DNA from: Lasiosphaeria ovina
Taxonomy: Eukaryota > Ascomycota > Sordariomycetes > Sordariales > Lasiosphaeriaceae
Direction: 5' to 3'
Assembly (NCBI GenBank): GCA_033439765.1
Contig: JAULSN010000012.1
Coordinates: 124,001-188,000 of the forward strand
Length of the DNA stretch: 64,000 bases
Made by a program: the position numbers and the translations under genes. Within the stretch, counting starts at the first letter, position 1. Each line of letters opens with the position of its first letter. This document shows, one piece after another, positions 1 through 11,632 of this stretch. The notes below the pieces were generated by a model, which was given only the letters and a program-made list of their open reading frames with translations, did no database searches and was not told the DNA's origin.

Positions 1-2292
1 GAGTTGGGATCAAAAGCGAACTGGGTTGCCATGTCCTCGGGGGTGGAGTCGAATACATAACCAAAAGGGGACGTATTGAAGAGCGATGCCGATTGGTTTT
101 GAGCTTGGTGAGGCGAAGCGCCTGTCGAAAGGTTGGTAGGAATAGAAACCTCGGAGTCGGGTGAGCTTGCATCGGCAAACGAAGACGGCGTGTTAAACAC
201 ATCACTAGCCCCCGAAAGGATAGGCGTCTCGATCATCGCGTCGTAACTCTGAAGACAGGCCCTGGAAAGCACTGTGTAGAGTTGCGAGGCCGATGACGAG
301 CCAGGCCACCGGTTAGAACACTGATCAATGATGGCCACAGCCTCGTCTACCAGCTTTTCCAATTCTTCCCTGAGGTGTTTTTCGCGAACCTCGCGGTAAG
401 AAACTGTCCAAAGCAAGGCATTAAGGCTCGAATAGAGGCTCAGCAAGAATATCCACGTTATGTCCACGGCCGCCTTGGACACTTGTTGGCTTGACAGGTT
501 GATGATATAATTCGCAGCATCGAAGCATTTCATTGCGGCGCGGCTGGTTGGCTTCGGGACCTGGGGGGATGGCCGATATAGAGAGATAATCATGCTGTAA
601 TAACGCCCAGTGAACCTGCCGAGGGACTGTTAGTCTCAAGGCCGCAGCATAGCTTCCACCAACCTCTACTTACCAGGGCTTGCACCATTCCGGCTTTTCC
701 GGGGCTGTATTGCGCCACTCCTCGAGCTTTTGTTCCATCTGGATGAACCATGGGTGGCTTTCGTGATTCGGTTCCGGCCTCGACTTTTCGTAGAGCATTC
801 TCCTAAGCTCTGCCTGCAAAAGCCGCATCTTGCAGAAGTGTATCGCAACCAATTTCTTCTCGCAAATGGGCCCTTGGCGGATCCCCTCTGGTGTAATATC
901 CTCGTCGCCGACTGTTTCGAAAAAATTGACGTCCATGAGATCGTCCCCTTTAGCGAAGCCATTGGGCCTGCCCATTATATGGGACAGGCCAAACTCGTTA
1001 GTGGTGACGATCCAGCTTAGCCTTCTCCTCATGTCCAGCGTTTGAGGATCTGAGATTCCGAGGGCGATCGTCTTCTCCTCGCCGAGACCCATCTGTTGGC
1101 ATATTCTGGTCGCAAGTCCGATCACATAGTAGACGGCCGTCCGAGTCGGGGTCAAGAGAGAATATTGGCCGATTAGAACCAGGCACTGCAACGTCCTGAG
1201 GTCCTTGGGGCGCACAACCTCTTCAAACTGCTGCATAGCGGCAAGGTAGTAGCTGTCTGCCAACCCAGCATACTGAGTGTCGAGCTTCTGCAGACTGATT
1301 GCCATGACCATACACACAACAAAATTTCTGTACGGATCCGTATCGCCGTCAAACACGGCATTGAGATCATCTGCAAATATCTTTTCGTGCAAGATGGGAG
1401 TAAAGATATGGGCTATTTTTGGCAGTTAACACCCCCATTTGGCCGTTCGCCATCGTGGAAAGGAGGATCACGAACCTCTTTGGTTGAAGATTTCGACCAG
1501 CTTGTCGGCAACATGCCTGCTGGGCAAGCCCGGCGCAGGATAGGCACTAACCATTGGATAGCTCTTCTTCCTGCCCGCAGGTCCGCTAATACTGCCCGCC
1601 ATGCTCACGACACTCTGCATGCGATTGGAACGATCTATCCTTCTTTCACGGACCTCGGGGATGAGGTCTGCTATCCTGTTAGACTCGGTGTAGCGTTTGG
1701 CCTCCTCCATCAACAGCCTGGTCATGGCAATGCCACTGCTCGGCCCCAAATACCGCGGTGTCTCGTCCGTCTCGTTGAGGCGCACCATGCCGCCGGGGCG
1801 CACCATCTCTTCATTGTTGCGCGGGTATTCGTTGTCCTCGTCAGTGAACTGGGACAGGTCGGCCTCAAGCTGTCGCACCTTTTCCTGGAGCTTGACCACG
1901 TAAAACCGGCTGATCTTCTTTCCCTTTGTCGTGTCAAAGTATTCGCAGGTCGACCCGGAGCGCTCGCAGGGCAAACATCGGGGTAGAGTAGGGTCGCATC
2001 TTGTTTTGCGCTTGGTTGCAGTTAGCAGTGAGAACAGGAAAACAGATTCGGAGGACGTAAAGGCAGACGCATTGCAAGAAGGGGGTCATTGTGTCATCAA
2101 AGCAAGGTGGCTGCTCACCTGCCTGCATCTGCAGCACGCCGTCAGTGTATGCGCAATTCGATGGACCGCATCGCTCTCGAGGTCGACTCGGTGGTGGGCG
2201 ACAGGGATTGGAGGTTTCCTGGGGAAATAATTCAGGGGCGGTCTCTGTACCATAGAGCCCAGCCCTTGACGAAAGATGTCGGCAGCGTCCAT
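1..2292 (-). CDS. Zn2Cys6 fungal transcription factor, C-terminus cut by the window edge
   Basis: Exons by frame continuity: 2292-2119, 2010-1476, 1412-674, 615-<1 (introns 108, 63 and 58 nt; the first ends in AAG). They give at least 687 residues. The Zn2Cys6 cluster is split by intron 1 and fits C-x2-C-x6-C-x6-C-x2-C-x6-C (ACCRCRQ joined to RKTRCDPTLPRC, then LPCERSGSTC). A basic and coiled-coil-like linker follows (VVKLQEKVRQLEADLSQ), then a fungal-specific regulatory region (PF04082 type) in exon 3 with conserved patches ILHEKIF and LLTPTRTAVYYVIGLATRICQQMGL-like helices. The C-terminal part in exon 4 is rich in Ser, Thr and Pro. The start is the ATG at 2292; an upstream ATG is possible. 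It should be a nuclear sequence-specific regulator; the target genes cannot be read from the sequence. Confidence 0.85.
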
Positions 2293-4292
2293 CGTCGAGC
2301 TTGACGGGCGTGTTTCCGTCTCGGGAAAGCCACCCGTGGCCGACGACGTCGAAGCCCTGCGTGGGCACCAGGAGCTCGAGCAAGCTCGGTTCAAGCGCGA
2401 CAGGAGCTCTAGACAGGGAGGCAGCGAGGACGATCAGACCAGATGTATTGAGATTGCGAGTGTACGAACTGGGCGGGAATCGCTTCGCACTCGTCGACAT
2501 CAGACCGACAATTTTAAAAGAGGTGCGGGCCGAGATGAGGTCGCAACACTGTCGTCCGATAGTTCAGACCTGATGCCGTCTTCGGGACGGAGGCTAAGTG
2601 AGGTTCAGGGTTCAGATGCTAGAGCGGGACGCAGCATGCCAAACCCCCGAGGCTGGAGAAATAATTATTGGGGTGGGGGCGACCGCCCGATTCGTTGAAA
2701 GGCAGCCCTTGCCAACTGACAACGTCGCTGCCTCAAGTAGGAATGTTGCCTTGCATCCGCTGCGACCTAATCCTGTGCAATCGAATAGATAAGTGGCTAG
2801 TTCCGAGCAAATGCAACTTCAAATTAACGCAACGCAGCACACAGTGGAGGTCCGGTATTCCTGACCGCCAAGGTTCCTCACATTCATACAGGATTCCTCT
2901 GTAACTGCTCAGGTGGTCCACGCCCCCAAGCTTTAGGGCAAGCTTCTCCCTGCCCCACCCCGGCATGATTGGCCCACTCGAGAATCTTGAAATGGGGGTC
3001 ATGAAAATGACAGCCAGCCCGTAGGGATTTGCAGGTTGATTCTGTAACCAAAGTTTATCAAGGTTGACGGTCTCGCCGGCCTCCCCTAAGCTTTCGGTTC
3101 TTAACTTTTGGTATGCATCGTTTTGTTTTCCATTGCATCCGTCACTACGACAAGGAATCCACACATGGTGTCTCGGCCCAATCCGGAGGGTTGTTGCGCC
3201 TGCCTGTTCTTGCATGGCGCGTCAGCACGACCCGCCAAGTGATGTTCCTTCCAACTAGCAGAAAATCAATCGAACTGTATATCCAGGAGATAAGGCCTAT
3301 CGAGTTGACGAGTACAGGCCTAGAGAACATATCCATTTTTTTTGCTGGGTATTGACAAGGCTGAAATAGCAATGACGATGGGGCAGGCCGTACCACATAA
3401 CGACGGAATCCCGTACATGGAGCTTCCAGGTTCGGCCATGGCAATTCATACAGAATAAGGTGGGGGAACTGCTCCGTAAGGCGAGGCAGGCGAAAACGCG
3501 GCTGCATGGACATGGAGACGTGAGAAGTGGCATGAGCAACTGCACCTCAGCTTCCCCGCCTCCACCCCGCCTCGACGGGCCTTTAGTCGAGGCGGCACAG
3601 CGCGATTTTAGCGCTGCTGCCAAACCACACCCATGCCTGGCTGTCCCGCTGTTCTGATACACGTCGCATCCATCAATTCCATTACATTCCCCCTCGGTCG
3701 AAACGAAACACTGAACCCATGTGGGGAGCCTTGTCCCAAAATCGTGCGCAAAATTGAACACATTGCTGTACTGAATCCGATCAGATACCTACCTCATAGG
3801 TGCCAAGACCAATCTAGAAGGCAAATGCCGTTTTGGATCTTACCTTACCTTCCACTGCTCTTCCAATTCCATAGGCTAGTGCTTTTTGGGTCCGCTCTTG
3901 CCCGGTCCAGTTTGCCGAAGCTCCACGGCGAACCACAGCGTTCCAGATCTTTAAGACACTCAGACGCCGCTTTCCCCCGAAGCCGTCGCCTCGTCGGATC
4001 TCATGCGGCTGAGCGCACTTGAGCTGTTCGAGCCATTTGTCTAGCCAGCTCGAGCGCATTTTTGACGCTGGTTCAAAGCAGAGAAGGGCCACGGTCAATT
4101 CCATCCGACGTGGAAACCGCATCTCCCGCTCTCGTCTCAGCAACGGCGGCCCAGAGAAATCGACGCGACCAGCGTCCGCGGGCGCCCTCTCGACAAGCCT
4201 TGATATCCGCAAACCACCAGCGGCCAGTCACGCGACAAGGGCTATCGACCCTCTTGACGTGAAGACTCGGACGGTGAGACCGCAGAGCCGCC
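2293..4292. other. Intergenic region between divergent regulator genes
   Basis: About 2 kb shared upstream space of two divergently transcribed Zn2Cys6 genes. ORFs here are short, overlapping on both strands, and show no domain or splice logic. No repeat or RNA gene was recognised. Confidence 0.5.
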
Positions 4293-6621
4293 ATGCCTCG
4301 GGGGTCGAGTTTCTCAGAGAACCCCTTGCTCAGGGTTTCCCGGCCAGTATCTGCATGTTCCAGATGTGAGTGCCGGCGCTTCACGCTCCCGAGTCTCTTT
4401 GTTATAGATTGGGCTGACACATCTCCTGCCCAGGCCGCGGCGCAAAAGTCAAGGTGACTGATCATCTCACCTACCTTCGTCTCCTCTGCTGACCTCTGAG
4501 AAGTGCGACGGGAAACTTCCCGCCTGCACGGCGTGCGAGAAGGCTGGGCGTGAGAGCGAGTGCTCGGCTGCAAATGACCAGTTTGCTAGGGGCAAAGAAC
4601 GAAGGTAAGACAGACAGAAGTGGGCCCCCTTAACTCTTTCCTGGGACTGATACGATGGTGTCCTATCAGCTATGTAGCAGCGCTCGAGTTACGGATAGAG
4701 AAACTTGAGAGGCGCTTGACCTATGCGCGGTCCAGGAAGGCTTCGGTCGCGATGCATGACTCTGACGCGGCTCCCTCTGTTGATCCTAGCCGCAAGGATT
4801 CGCTGGCCGTTATCCGAGCCGCCATTCACCGCAAAGCGGCCCGGAAGCGAGAGAACTCCGACGTCAACTCATTGGTCTCCGACTTTGGGTACCTGTAAGC
4901 CTCCCCCAGCTTCGACCTGAGGCCCCTGTATTGTTACTGACAGCTACGCAGCTCGATCAATGCCACCACGCGGGACTTCGAGCCGTCAGTCACAAATATG
5001 ACATTTGCCCGCCTGGTGTTGGCCGCCTCGACAAACGTTGCAGTGCCGCCACCTACAAACAACAGGCTTCCACCGAAGGCGACTACCGCCTCTCTTGTGC
5101 AATTTTATTTAACGAACATCTTTCCACTATATCCCGCTTTCCCGGAGACGTCTTTGCTGTCTCTGGTCGACGATATATACCAAGAAGACACACGACCCAT
5201 CAGGAGCTCCGAGTACTGGCTACTATTCATGGTCCTTGCTATCGGGTCCACAGCACAAAGCCAAACTGTTGAGGACGAGCACTATTTGAACGGCCTCGAC
5301 TTCGTAGCGCGTGCTCTACCTCATGCTGACCGTGCGCTTATGCCTGGTTATACCACACAGCTCCAGGCACTGCTACTTCTCACTCAGTATTCGATGCTCG
5401 ACCCTGCTCACTTTGACAGTTGGCACCTGATTGGTTTCACCTGCCGCGCTGTAATCGATCTCGGCTTCCACCAAGACCCGCCACATACGCAACCGTCCGA
5501 CAAGGCGGTATTGGAAGCAAGGCGCAAAACATTTTATTGTGTTTATGCCCTGGACAGGTTGGTGGCACAGCTTGAATGGCCAAAAGCTTGACTTGCTCGG
5601 TTTTTTTCTAACTCCTTCCTATAGGGCAATAAGCATGGTCCATGCCAGGGCCTTTTCCTTCGTTGACGACGCCCTATCGGTAGCACTTCCGTCCGCCACT
5701 CGCGGGGGACGCGCGCCCTTGGTCAACTCCATATCCTCACCAACGTCTACCGATCCATCTACATTTCTCTTCAAGCTCCGTCGTTTGCAGTCGACGTGGT
5801 ACCAGGAGCTGTTCCAGTGTAATCCTACTGATCAGCTGCACGACGCTGCTTCTTTCATCTGGCAAATGTGTCTCGAGATGCGCGAATGGTCTGAAGCACT
5901 GCCAGACAGCCTTCCCGTTGGCATACGGGAGATGTTCGACCTCGAATTAAGATACAGTTATGTTTATTGCATCGCTCCAAGCGCAAGGGCTCCCCACATA
6001 ACCCCGTATGGAAGGGTGTTGATCTTTGAGCACGCCATTGCATATATTGACCGAATATTCGAAGTCGCTAACGCTCAGACTAACACTGCGTTCTACACTT
6101 ACCACGACGCACTGCGGGTATATTTTATGGGCTCCCAGTTCGTCGCCGTGATTCGTGATGCGGCCGACACATTGTTATCCAGTTCGAGCGTCCCCCGTCC
6201 ACTCCCAGTTCCAGGCAAGGCACCACCTCCACACCTCCCCGAAAGATTCGATCGTGCTACTAGTGGCGACAACTTGGACCGCAGCCTCCGAACCCTTGAG
6301 CGAGTCATTCTCACCTTGAAGAAATATGGTGAAAGATGGGGTTATGCCCAGGCTCTCATGTCCAGCTTCGAGATGATGTCAGCTGAAGTGACAGAAAATC
6401 TCCGGTCCAGGAGAAGCTTGAAGGAAGGCGCTACAATGAGCCAGGGCGAACAAATGCAAAGCCACCAGCTGCTCACATCGCCGCAATCTGGTTCCATCAA
6501 ACAGCGCACGCCCTTACCTCAGCAAATGCCGCCGCCGCCGCCGCCGCCGCCGCAATTGCAAGAAGTGCAATGGGTTGGGGTCGATGTTGCGGAGATTATT
6601 CGAGAAAATGGTCACGTCTAA
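4293..6621 (+). CDS. Zn2Cys6 fungal transcription factor
   Basis: Six exons: 4293-4365, 4434-4453, 4504-4604, 4670-4894, 4952-5557, 5625-6621, giving 673 residues with every phase consistent. Exon 2 is only 20 nt. The cluster is assembled from exons 1-3: ACSRCRGAKVKCDGKLPAC followed by TACEKAGRESEC, i.e. C-x2-C-x6-C-x6-C-x2-C-x8-C. A dimerisation helix follows (SYVAALELRIEKLERRL). The fungal-specific domain spans roughly residues 200-480 (LLLLTQYSMLDP, SWHLIGFTCRAVIDLGFH). Near the C-terminus lies an eight-proline run encoded by a CCG repeat at about 6529-6552. The ATG at 4293 gives an N-terminus ending RVSRPVSACSRC, a common lead-in to this cluster type. Intron 2 ends in AAG, which is unusual but required to keep the cysteine spacing. 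The regulon is unknown. Confidence 0.88.
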
Positions 6622-7960
6622 ATGGATGGAGGGCGTTGTCAGGAAATACTCAGTATTCCTTTTCTGGATTATTATCAAGTGCCTTAGCATAAAGGATAGC
6701 ATCCGGTGTTGCAAGACCTCATGAGAGGTTCAGTGCTGTGTTTTGTCACGTTTATACCTGTAACGACGCACGAAATTAGGAGTGGCAATTCCTGGGTTTA
6801 TTCACTGGTCTGCGATTTCGCAAATTGGCAAATAGACTGAGATGTTTGTAGTAGAAATTCGGTATCGATCGATATTGCAAGACATGAAAGAGCGGACAGC
6901 TGAACTCCCTTAACTCGGAATTGTAGTTTAACGAGGCCGTGATAATAGATATTTGGGACGATTCTTTTCAGACCAATTCCCTGTGATTGCTCTCATCGAC
7001 GGCGACGAAGCTAACAGGTAATGGAAGGCCCAATTTGGGGGCATATGATGAGGTGTGGCCAGAATTCAAAAACTCCTACGTGAAGATATCATAGCCCGGC
7101 GCAATCTCGATGATTTTCTGGAGAAAATATACGGCGCTGATCTTGCGCATTTCTACTTCTTGAGCGGCACAAGCCATGTGCGGTAACCGGTAACCCCATC
7201 TGGCCCAGACCTAGGAATGGCAAGGCCTAAACAAGTATCAAATCCACCTCGTGTCCTGACTTTTGTGTATTCGTGCAAGCAAGGTAGGCGAAGATGATAA
7301 TTCCTCCCTGTGGCACCTATCTCTTTCGTAAACTAAGCCAGCCACCTCAGCTGGATGGATAAGATATCTCATGGATAATATCAACAGTCTCATATATACC
7401 GCTCCTTCCATTGCATTTGCCCGCGCACTTGAATTACGCAGCACGGCAGGTAGGTAAATCGTTCTTGGTGTTTTTTGAAGTGCGCCTTCCCTCTTTCACT
7501 TTTTACGGGGCGGGTAATCGGGCCTTCCTCTTCGAACACCGGTCACCCGGTCCTTATCGGTGGCACGAGGAAAGGAGCGGATGTAACTGATAAACAGATT
7601 CCTATCAGTCCTATCTTCCAGGTTGATCTGTGACTCACTTTGGTATCAGTGCTTCTTGGGGAGTCTAGGGTCTTCCATAGGCCTTCCGAGACTCCTGAGG
7701 AAAGACTGAGACGGTTGGCCCGGGAACCCCCAGGCCGAACGCCAGGCCCTTCTATAAATTCCCTTCCTCCCTCCCCAAAAAACGAAATCTTCCCTTTCAC
7801 ACAACCACAACCCGCATTCATCATCCTCGAGAGTCAGCCCTGCTTCGCAGCTCTAAATTTCACCACCATTCACTCTCCATCATCGACCCGGCCTGTCGGC
7901 TTTTCACATCATCCGAATCTACCTTCTCTTCACGTTGTGACCTTCATCCACAAATCGACA
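6622..7960. other. Intergenic region and promoter of the CVNH gene
   Basis: No supported gene. The last 400 bases are CT-rich and carry the TATA box of the downstream secreted-protein gene. Short ORFs at 7238-7444 and 7543-7824 on the minus strand look like chance reading frames. Confidence 0.5.
7753..7758 (+). promoter_or_regulatory. TATA box
   Basis: TATAAA about 200 bases upstream of the CVNH gene ATG, followed by a pyrimidine-rich stretch typical of fungal transcription start regions. The transcription start itself is not visible. Confidence 0.45.
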
Positions 7961-8726
7961 ATGTCGGTCATATATCTCGTGCATCTCGTCCTTGCCGTTT
8001 TGGGCGCTTTCATGCCCATCGGCTTTCACGGCCTGGCCGCAGCGGCCAGTTCCTTCTCTACTGGAAATGGTATTGGCACCCATGGCCGCCACGGTCATGT
8101 TGTTCGCGCGAACCATTCAGCTGAGACTGGAGCGGGCTGTTGTTTTTCGCACACCTGCACTGATTGGGAGCTGACTGGGGATGGACACACCCTGCAGGCG
8201 ACTTGCTACGACATCGTCGACCCCCGCCACTGGTTTAACGTCGATAGCCATCTCGACTTGAACTTGTGCGTCGGATATCAGGGCGGAAACTTGATTCCCG
8301 GGTAAGTTCACAAAAACCCAACTAACTCTTCACGTCTACACAAATACTGAGCAGCATCGCTAACAAATACCTTTCTGCTGAGTAGAAATCACTACACTGA
8401 GTCGTGCGCCCAGTGCTTCCTGATCGACACTTTCCTCCAGTGCGGCTGCGGTGGTCCGTCCCCCGCTGCTCATAAGTCTGGTATCAATCTCGGTGAGTTG
8501 CTATCGATCTGTGCTCTTTTCTTTTCAGTATACAGTCCAGGCTAACATTGATTGTGATGTAGATGACTTCATTGAGAACAGCCACGGAGTGCTCAGGTGT
8601 TTCGGAAACACTGGAATCGATGATGACAGAGTGCCCCACACGGAAAATGTCACCGCGACGGCCAACACGACTTGCGCCGGCGATAACGCCTCGTTCTGCC
8701 CTGACATCGACGTCCACGAGGGATAA
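7961..8726 (+). CDS. Secreted CVNH (cyanovirin-N homology) domain protein
   Basis: Exons 7961-8301, 8386-8492 and 8563-8726 give 203 residues with consistent phases (introns 84 and 70 nt). Residues 1-30 form a hydrophobic signal peptide (MSVIYLVHLVLAVLGAFMPI...). The CVNH fold is recognisable twice: first half CTDWELTGDGHTLQATC with SHLDLNLCVGYQGG, second half INLDDFIENSHGVLRCFGN. These are the LxAxC and hxLxxCIGNxxGxL style motifs of the family. Extra Cys-rich insertions (GCCFSHTC; ESCAQC with FLQCGCGG) are unusual compared with the compact 100-residue domain. CVNH proteins bind mannose-type glycans; here a cell-wall or secreted lectin role is inference. Glycosylation sequons (NVT, NTT, NAS) occur in the C-terminal part. 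Confidence 0.82.
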
Positions 8727-9633
8727 ATGAAGCGGGCAATCTTCTGTCGACTCCCTGTACGGAAACGGTTGAGATGCGTGCTTTGCTAGCTGTCGTTCGA
8801 CGTTCCTGTACCGTGGGTGGGTATCGGTATCATAAGTGGGCTATATCAACGACTGAGTTCGCCATCTTCGAACGATGTTCCAGAATGAAGTCCCCATAAT
8901 CCTCGAGGATATCGGCATGGTTTTTTTCTTTTCTTCATCTTTCTTCTGTCAGTTATCAATAGATCATGGGCGCTGACAATGTCGCGAATGGGAGGTTAAT
9001 GGGACATGGTGTCAATGGGAGCAACAACGTTTGCTAACATCACATTGGTTTTGTTATCTAGTTCTGCGATCGGAGCTAAATGGCGATATTCTAGGTGTTT
9101 GTTACTTCTATATAGGAAGCTCAGAAGACTCGTTTGTTCGCTACCATTTGTTATAGGAACAATCTTCGCGCTGTGCTGTAAGCTTTCCCTGATTTCTTCG
9201 TCCGAAATGACACTTGACTCCCGCGCTAATTGCAATAATGAGTCCATAATCTTTCGATGTACCGCGCCAACAAACATTCGGGATTGGATTGTACGTGAGC
9301 AAAGTGACACAGAAACTCACCGCCCTCTGTCAGCCTTTGGACGCCGCGAGAAGCTCGTTTGTGTCGGACCCCGAGTCATTTGCTTCCCGGATGGTCGAAG
9401 ACGCCGTATCCCGATCTCGGAACATGATCTCGCCATGACTAAAACTTCCAGGAAGATTGTTTGGGGAGAGGATTATAAATTCAGCACGGAGTGGAACGCT
9501 GGCACTCTCGGCTTAACGAGCAGTTGATCTTACAACGCCAACCCATACTCCAGTGCATAATTATTACGTTCGGATTTGACCATATCACGAAGACGAAAAG
9601 TATCTCCCGGGGTAATGCATCGCGGTTCTCGTA
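8727..9633. other. Intergenic region
   Basis: No supported gene. Overlapping ORFs at 9006-9527 (+) and 8996-9310 (-) have no recognisable domain; see the rejected list. Confidence 0.4.
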
Positions 9634-9909
9634 ATGAAGCTCGCAGCAATTTTCACCCTTGCCGCCGCTCAACTGCTGGCTGTCATTGCCATGCCGGTCC
9701 AAGTTGCTGTGGAACGGGATGTCCAAGAGGCCTGTCCTTTCAGCAGGCAGCCTAGACTGCACCTGACCCGGGAAGAAATTGCTAGTAGGCTAGCATTTGG
9801 GGCTGTAGACGAGATGCAGGCTGCGTACTACCGTGACGCTACCTTTGATGGCAATTGGAAGGATCTAGTGGAAGAGGATTTGTGGCTTGGGGATATCAAT
9901 GTTGAATGA
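9634..9909 (+). CDS. Small predicted secreted protein, 91 residues
   Basis: Single-exon ORF with a textbook signal peptide (MKLAAIFTLAAAQLLAVIAMP), probable cleavage near residue 19-23, then an acidic mature part of about 70 residues with only one cysteine (EACPF) and several aromatic residues. The family is not recognised. It could be a small secreted effector-like protein or a chance frame; the convincing signal peptide is the main support. It lies just downstream of, and tail to tail with, the broken Asp/His-rich gene at 9957-11593. Confidence 0.45.
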   Translation: MKLAAIFTLAAAQLLAVIAMPVQVAVERDVQEACPFSRQPRLHLTREEIASRLAFGAVDEMQAAYYRDATFDGNWKDLVEEDLWLGDINVE

Positions 9910-9956
9910 GTGGGCGGATCAAGTGCCAGGACTACTCGCGCCATTAATTTCAGTTA

Positions 9957-11593
9957 TCACTTGTAGATTACCCAAGGAAAATTTGTCGGCGCCCTCACCC
10001 AGTCGCGAGACTCCAAGCCCTCGAGTACTGTCTGGAGGGGCTGATTTGGGATCTTTCTGATGTTTGTGTCCCATGGTAGAACTTTACTCCTCCGGATATG
10101 CTTGATGATGGTGCGGTCCAGCTTCCGAGCGGTCTGTCGGAGAATTTTTATGTCATCGGTTCTGCGGATGGCCTTGAAGATCTGCGATATGGTAGAGAGG
10201 TAGGGAGTACTGCGACGATTTCTAGAGAGACTTTTTATTAGCTAGCACCCAAGGAGAATCGAATAAGAACCAAACTCACCCGTCTGTACCGTTGCGCAAG
10301 AACATGACGGCACTTTTGCCGAAAGTGGCCACCATCGCAGCTGGAACGTGGCTATTCATATAGAGGTTGTTGAACTTCGTCGATGAGATACCCAGCATCA
10401 TGCATACGACGGCCTTAGCTTAGCTGACTTTTTGAACTCCTCGGCCAGTAGGCCGGATAAGATACTGGAGGATCTCCCGGCCGGCCGCATTGCCCTGCTT
10501 AATGGAGACTTTAACCTCCTCCCAGCTCGTATTGAAGGCGACGACGGCGAGGTGGTACTCCAGATTCTGAATGGTACCCAGACCGCCACCACCAAACTTC
10601 AGTGCGGCAAGGTTGCTAAAAAGCGTGCGGGGGGCGCCGGGCACATCCTTGTCATTGTTGAACTCTGCAGCCCTGGTTGACAGATTGACATTGTAGTCTG
10701 CAGCCTCCGCAACAACAGCTGCAACCCGGACGAGGGCAGTTCCAACCCTATCCCTAAAGAAGTGGGTGGTGATTGAGCGGGCCACTGCCTCTGTCAAGGT
10801 GTGGGGAACGCTTGAATTCGATTTTCCGTGTCTCACCATGACAACGAGGCCGGCAAGGGCGTCGCACGCGGAGGCTCGGAGGCGCCTGAATGCCGACCGG
10901 GCCGCTGGGGTCGTTCGCGCCATCCATTTCGTCGTCATCGTCCTCGTCGTCATCGTCATCGTCCTCTTCGTGGTCGTGGTCGTGGTCGTGGCCGTGGTCG
11001 TGGCCGTGGTCGTGGTCGTGGTCATGGTCGTCGTCCTCGTCCTCGTCATCGTCATCACTCTCCTCACTCTTATCATCACTGACCGTCTGACCATCGTTAC
11101 TCCTCAGGCCCAGAAGTGTGTTGGCCATGGTAGTCAACGCCTCGTCCTGGTCGACGTCCTTCTTGACTGTACCCGGAGCAGTAGACTTGGCCTTCACCTT
11201 TGTAAGTATCTTGGGGACGGCTGCGTGTTTCGTCTCTAATAGTGAATGTTAGCAAGAAGTTGAGTGGGAGTGAACTTATAGGTACATGTTTTTACTCTTG
11301 GACGGAGTGGAAGACGACGGGATGTAGTTAAGGGTCTTGCGCTTTGTGCTGGCGGGGGTCGTGGTGGCCTCGGTGTCCTCGGAGTTCTCGTGACTGCCCT
11401 CTTCGTCCTCGCCGAAGACTGTGGATGTTAGCTTGGCGCTGCGGAAGGTCATGGGATAACATTCGCCGTCATTGACTGCCTTGAACGCGCGGCTCAAGGA
11501 CATTCCGCTCTCTTTCGCGGTACGAGCTACCGCGCGCAAAGCGGCTTCTATGCCGTCTTGAGTCGAGGTATGTGAACATGGTGTATTTCCCAT
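9957..11593 (-). pseudogene. Broken gene for an Asp/His-rich protein of unknown family
   Basis: Coding segments on the minus strand. A Ser/Thr/Lys-rich N-terminus starts at the ATG at 11593 (MGNTPCSHTSTQDG) and probably splices near 11290-11235 into a Lys-rich stretch (TKHAAVPKILTKVKAK). An Asp/Glu/His run follows at about 11060-10930. After it the protein-like reading moves to another frame (ACDALAGLVVMVRHG ... REILQYLIRPTGRGVQKVS). An in-frame TAA at 10422-10420 then interrupts it, and the same frame resumes immediately (AKAVVCMMLGISSTKFNNL). A clean 58-nt intron (10279-10222) leads to the last exon (TPYLSTISQIFKAIRR ... stop at 9957). So one frame change in the repeat and one nonsense codon separate otherwise protein-like blocks. 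The family is not recognised. A sequencing error in the repeat could explain the frame change but not the TAA. It runs divergently from the dynamin relic, 40 bases from that gene's first readable codon. Confidence 0.5.
10929..11059. repeat. GAC/CAC low-complexity tract coding Asp and His
   Basis: On the minus strand the tract reads as runs of Asp, Glu and alternating Asp-His/Gly-His. In the neighbouring frame it reads Thr/Met. Short tandem units of 3 and 6 bases make it prone to slippage, a likely place for the frame change in the surrounding gene. Confidence 0.75.
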
Positions 11594-11632
11594 TATAGAC
11601 TAGCGATACTAACGGATGGCCGTGACATATAG

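Noticed and set aside
8996..9527. Overlapping ORFs on both strands between the CVNH gene and the small secreted protein
   Set aside because: Neither frame has a recognisable family; the minus frame looked faintly protein-like but lacks a start context or neighbouring exons.
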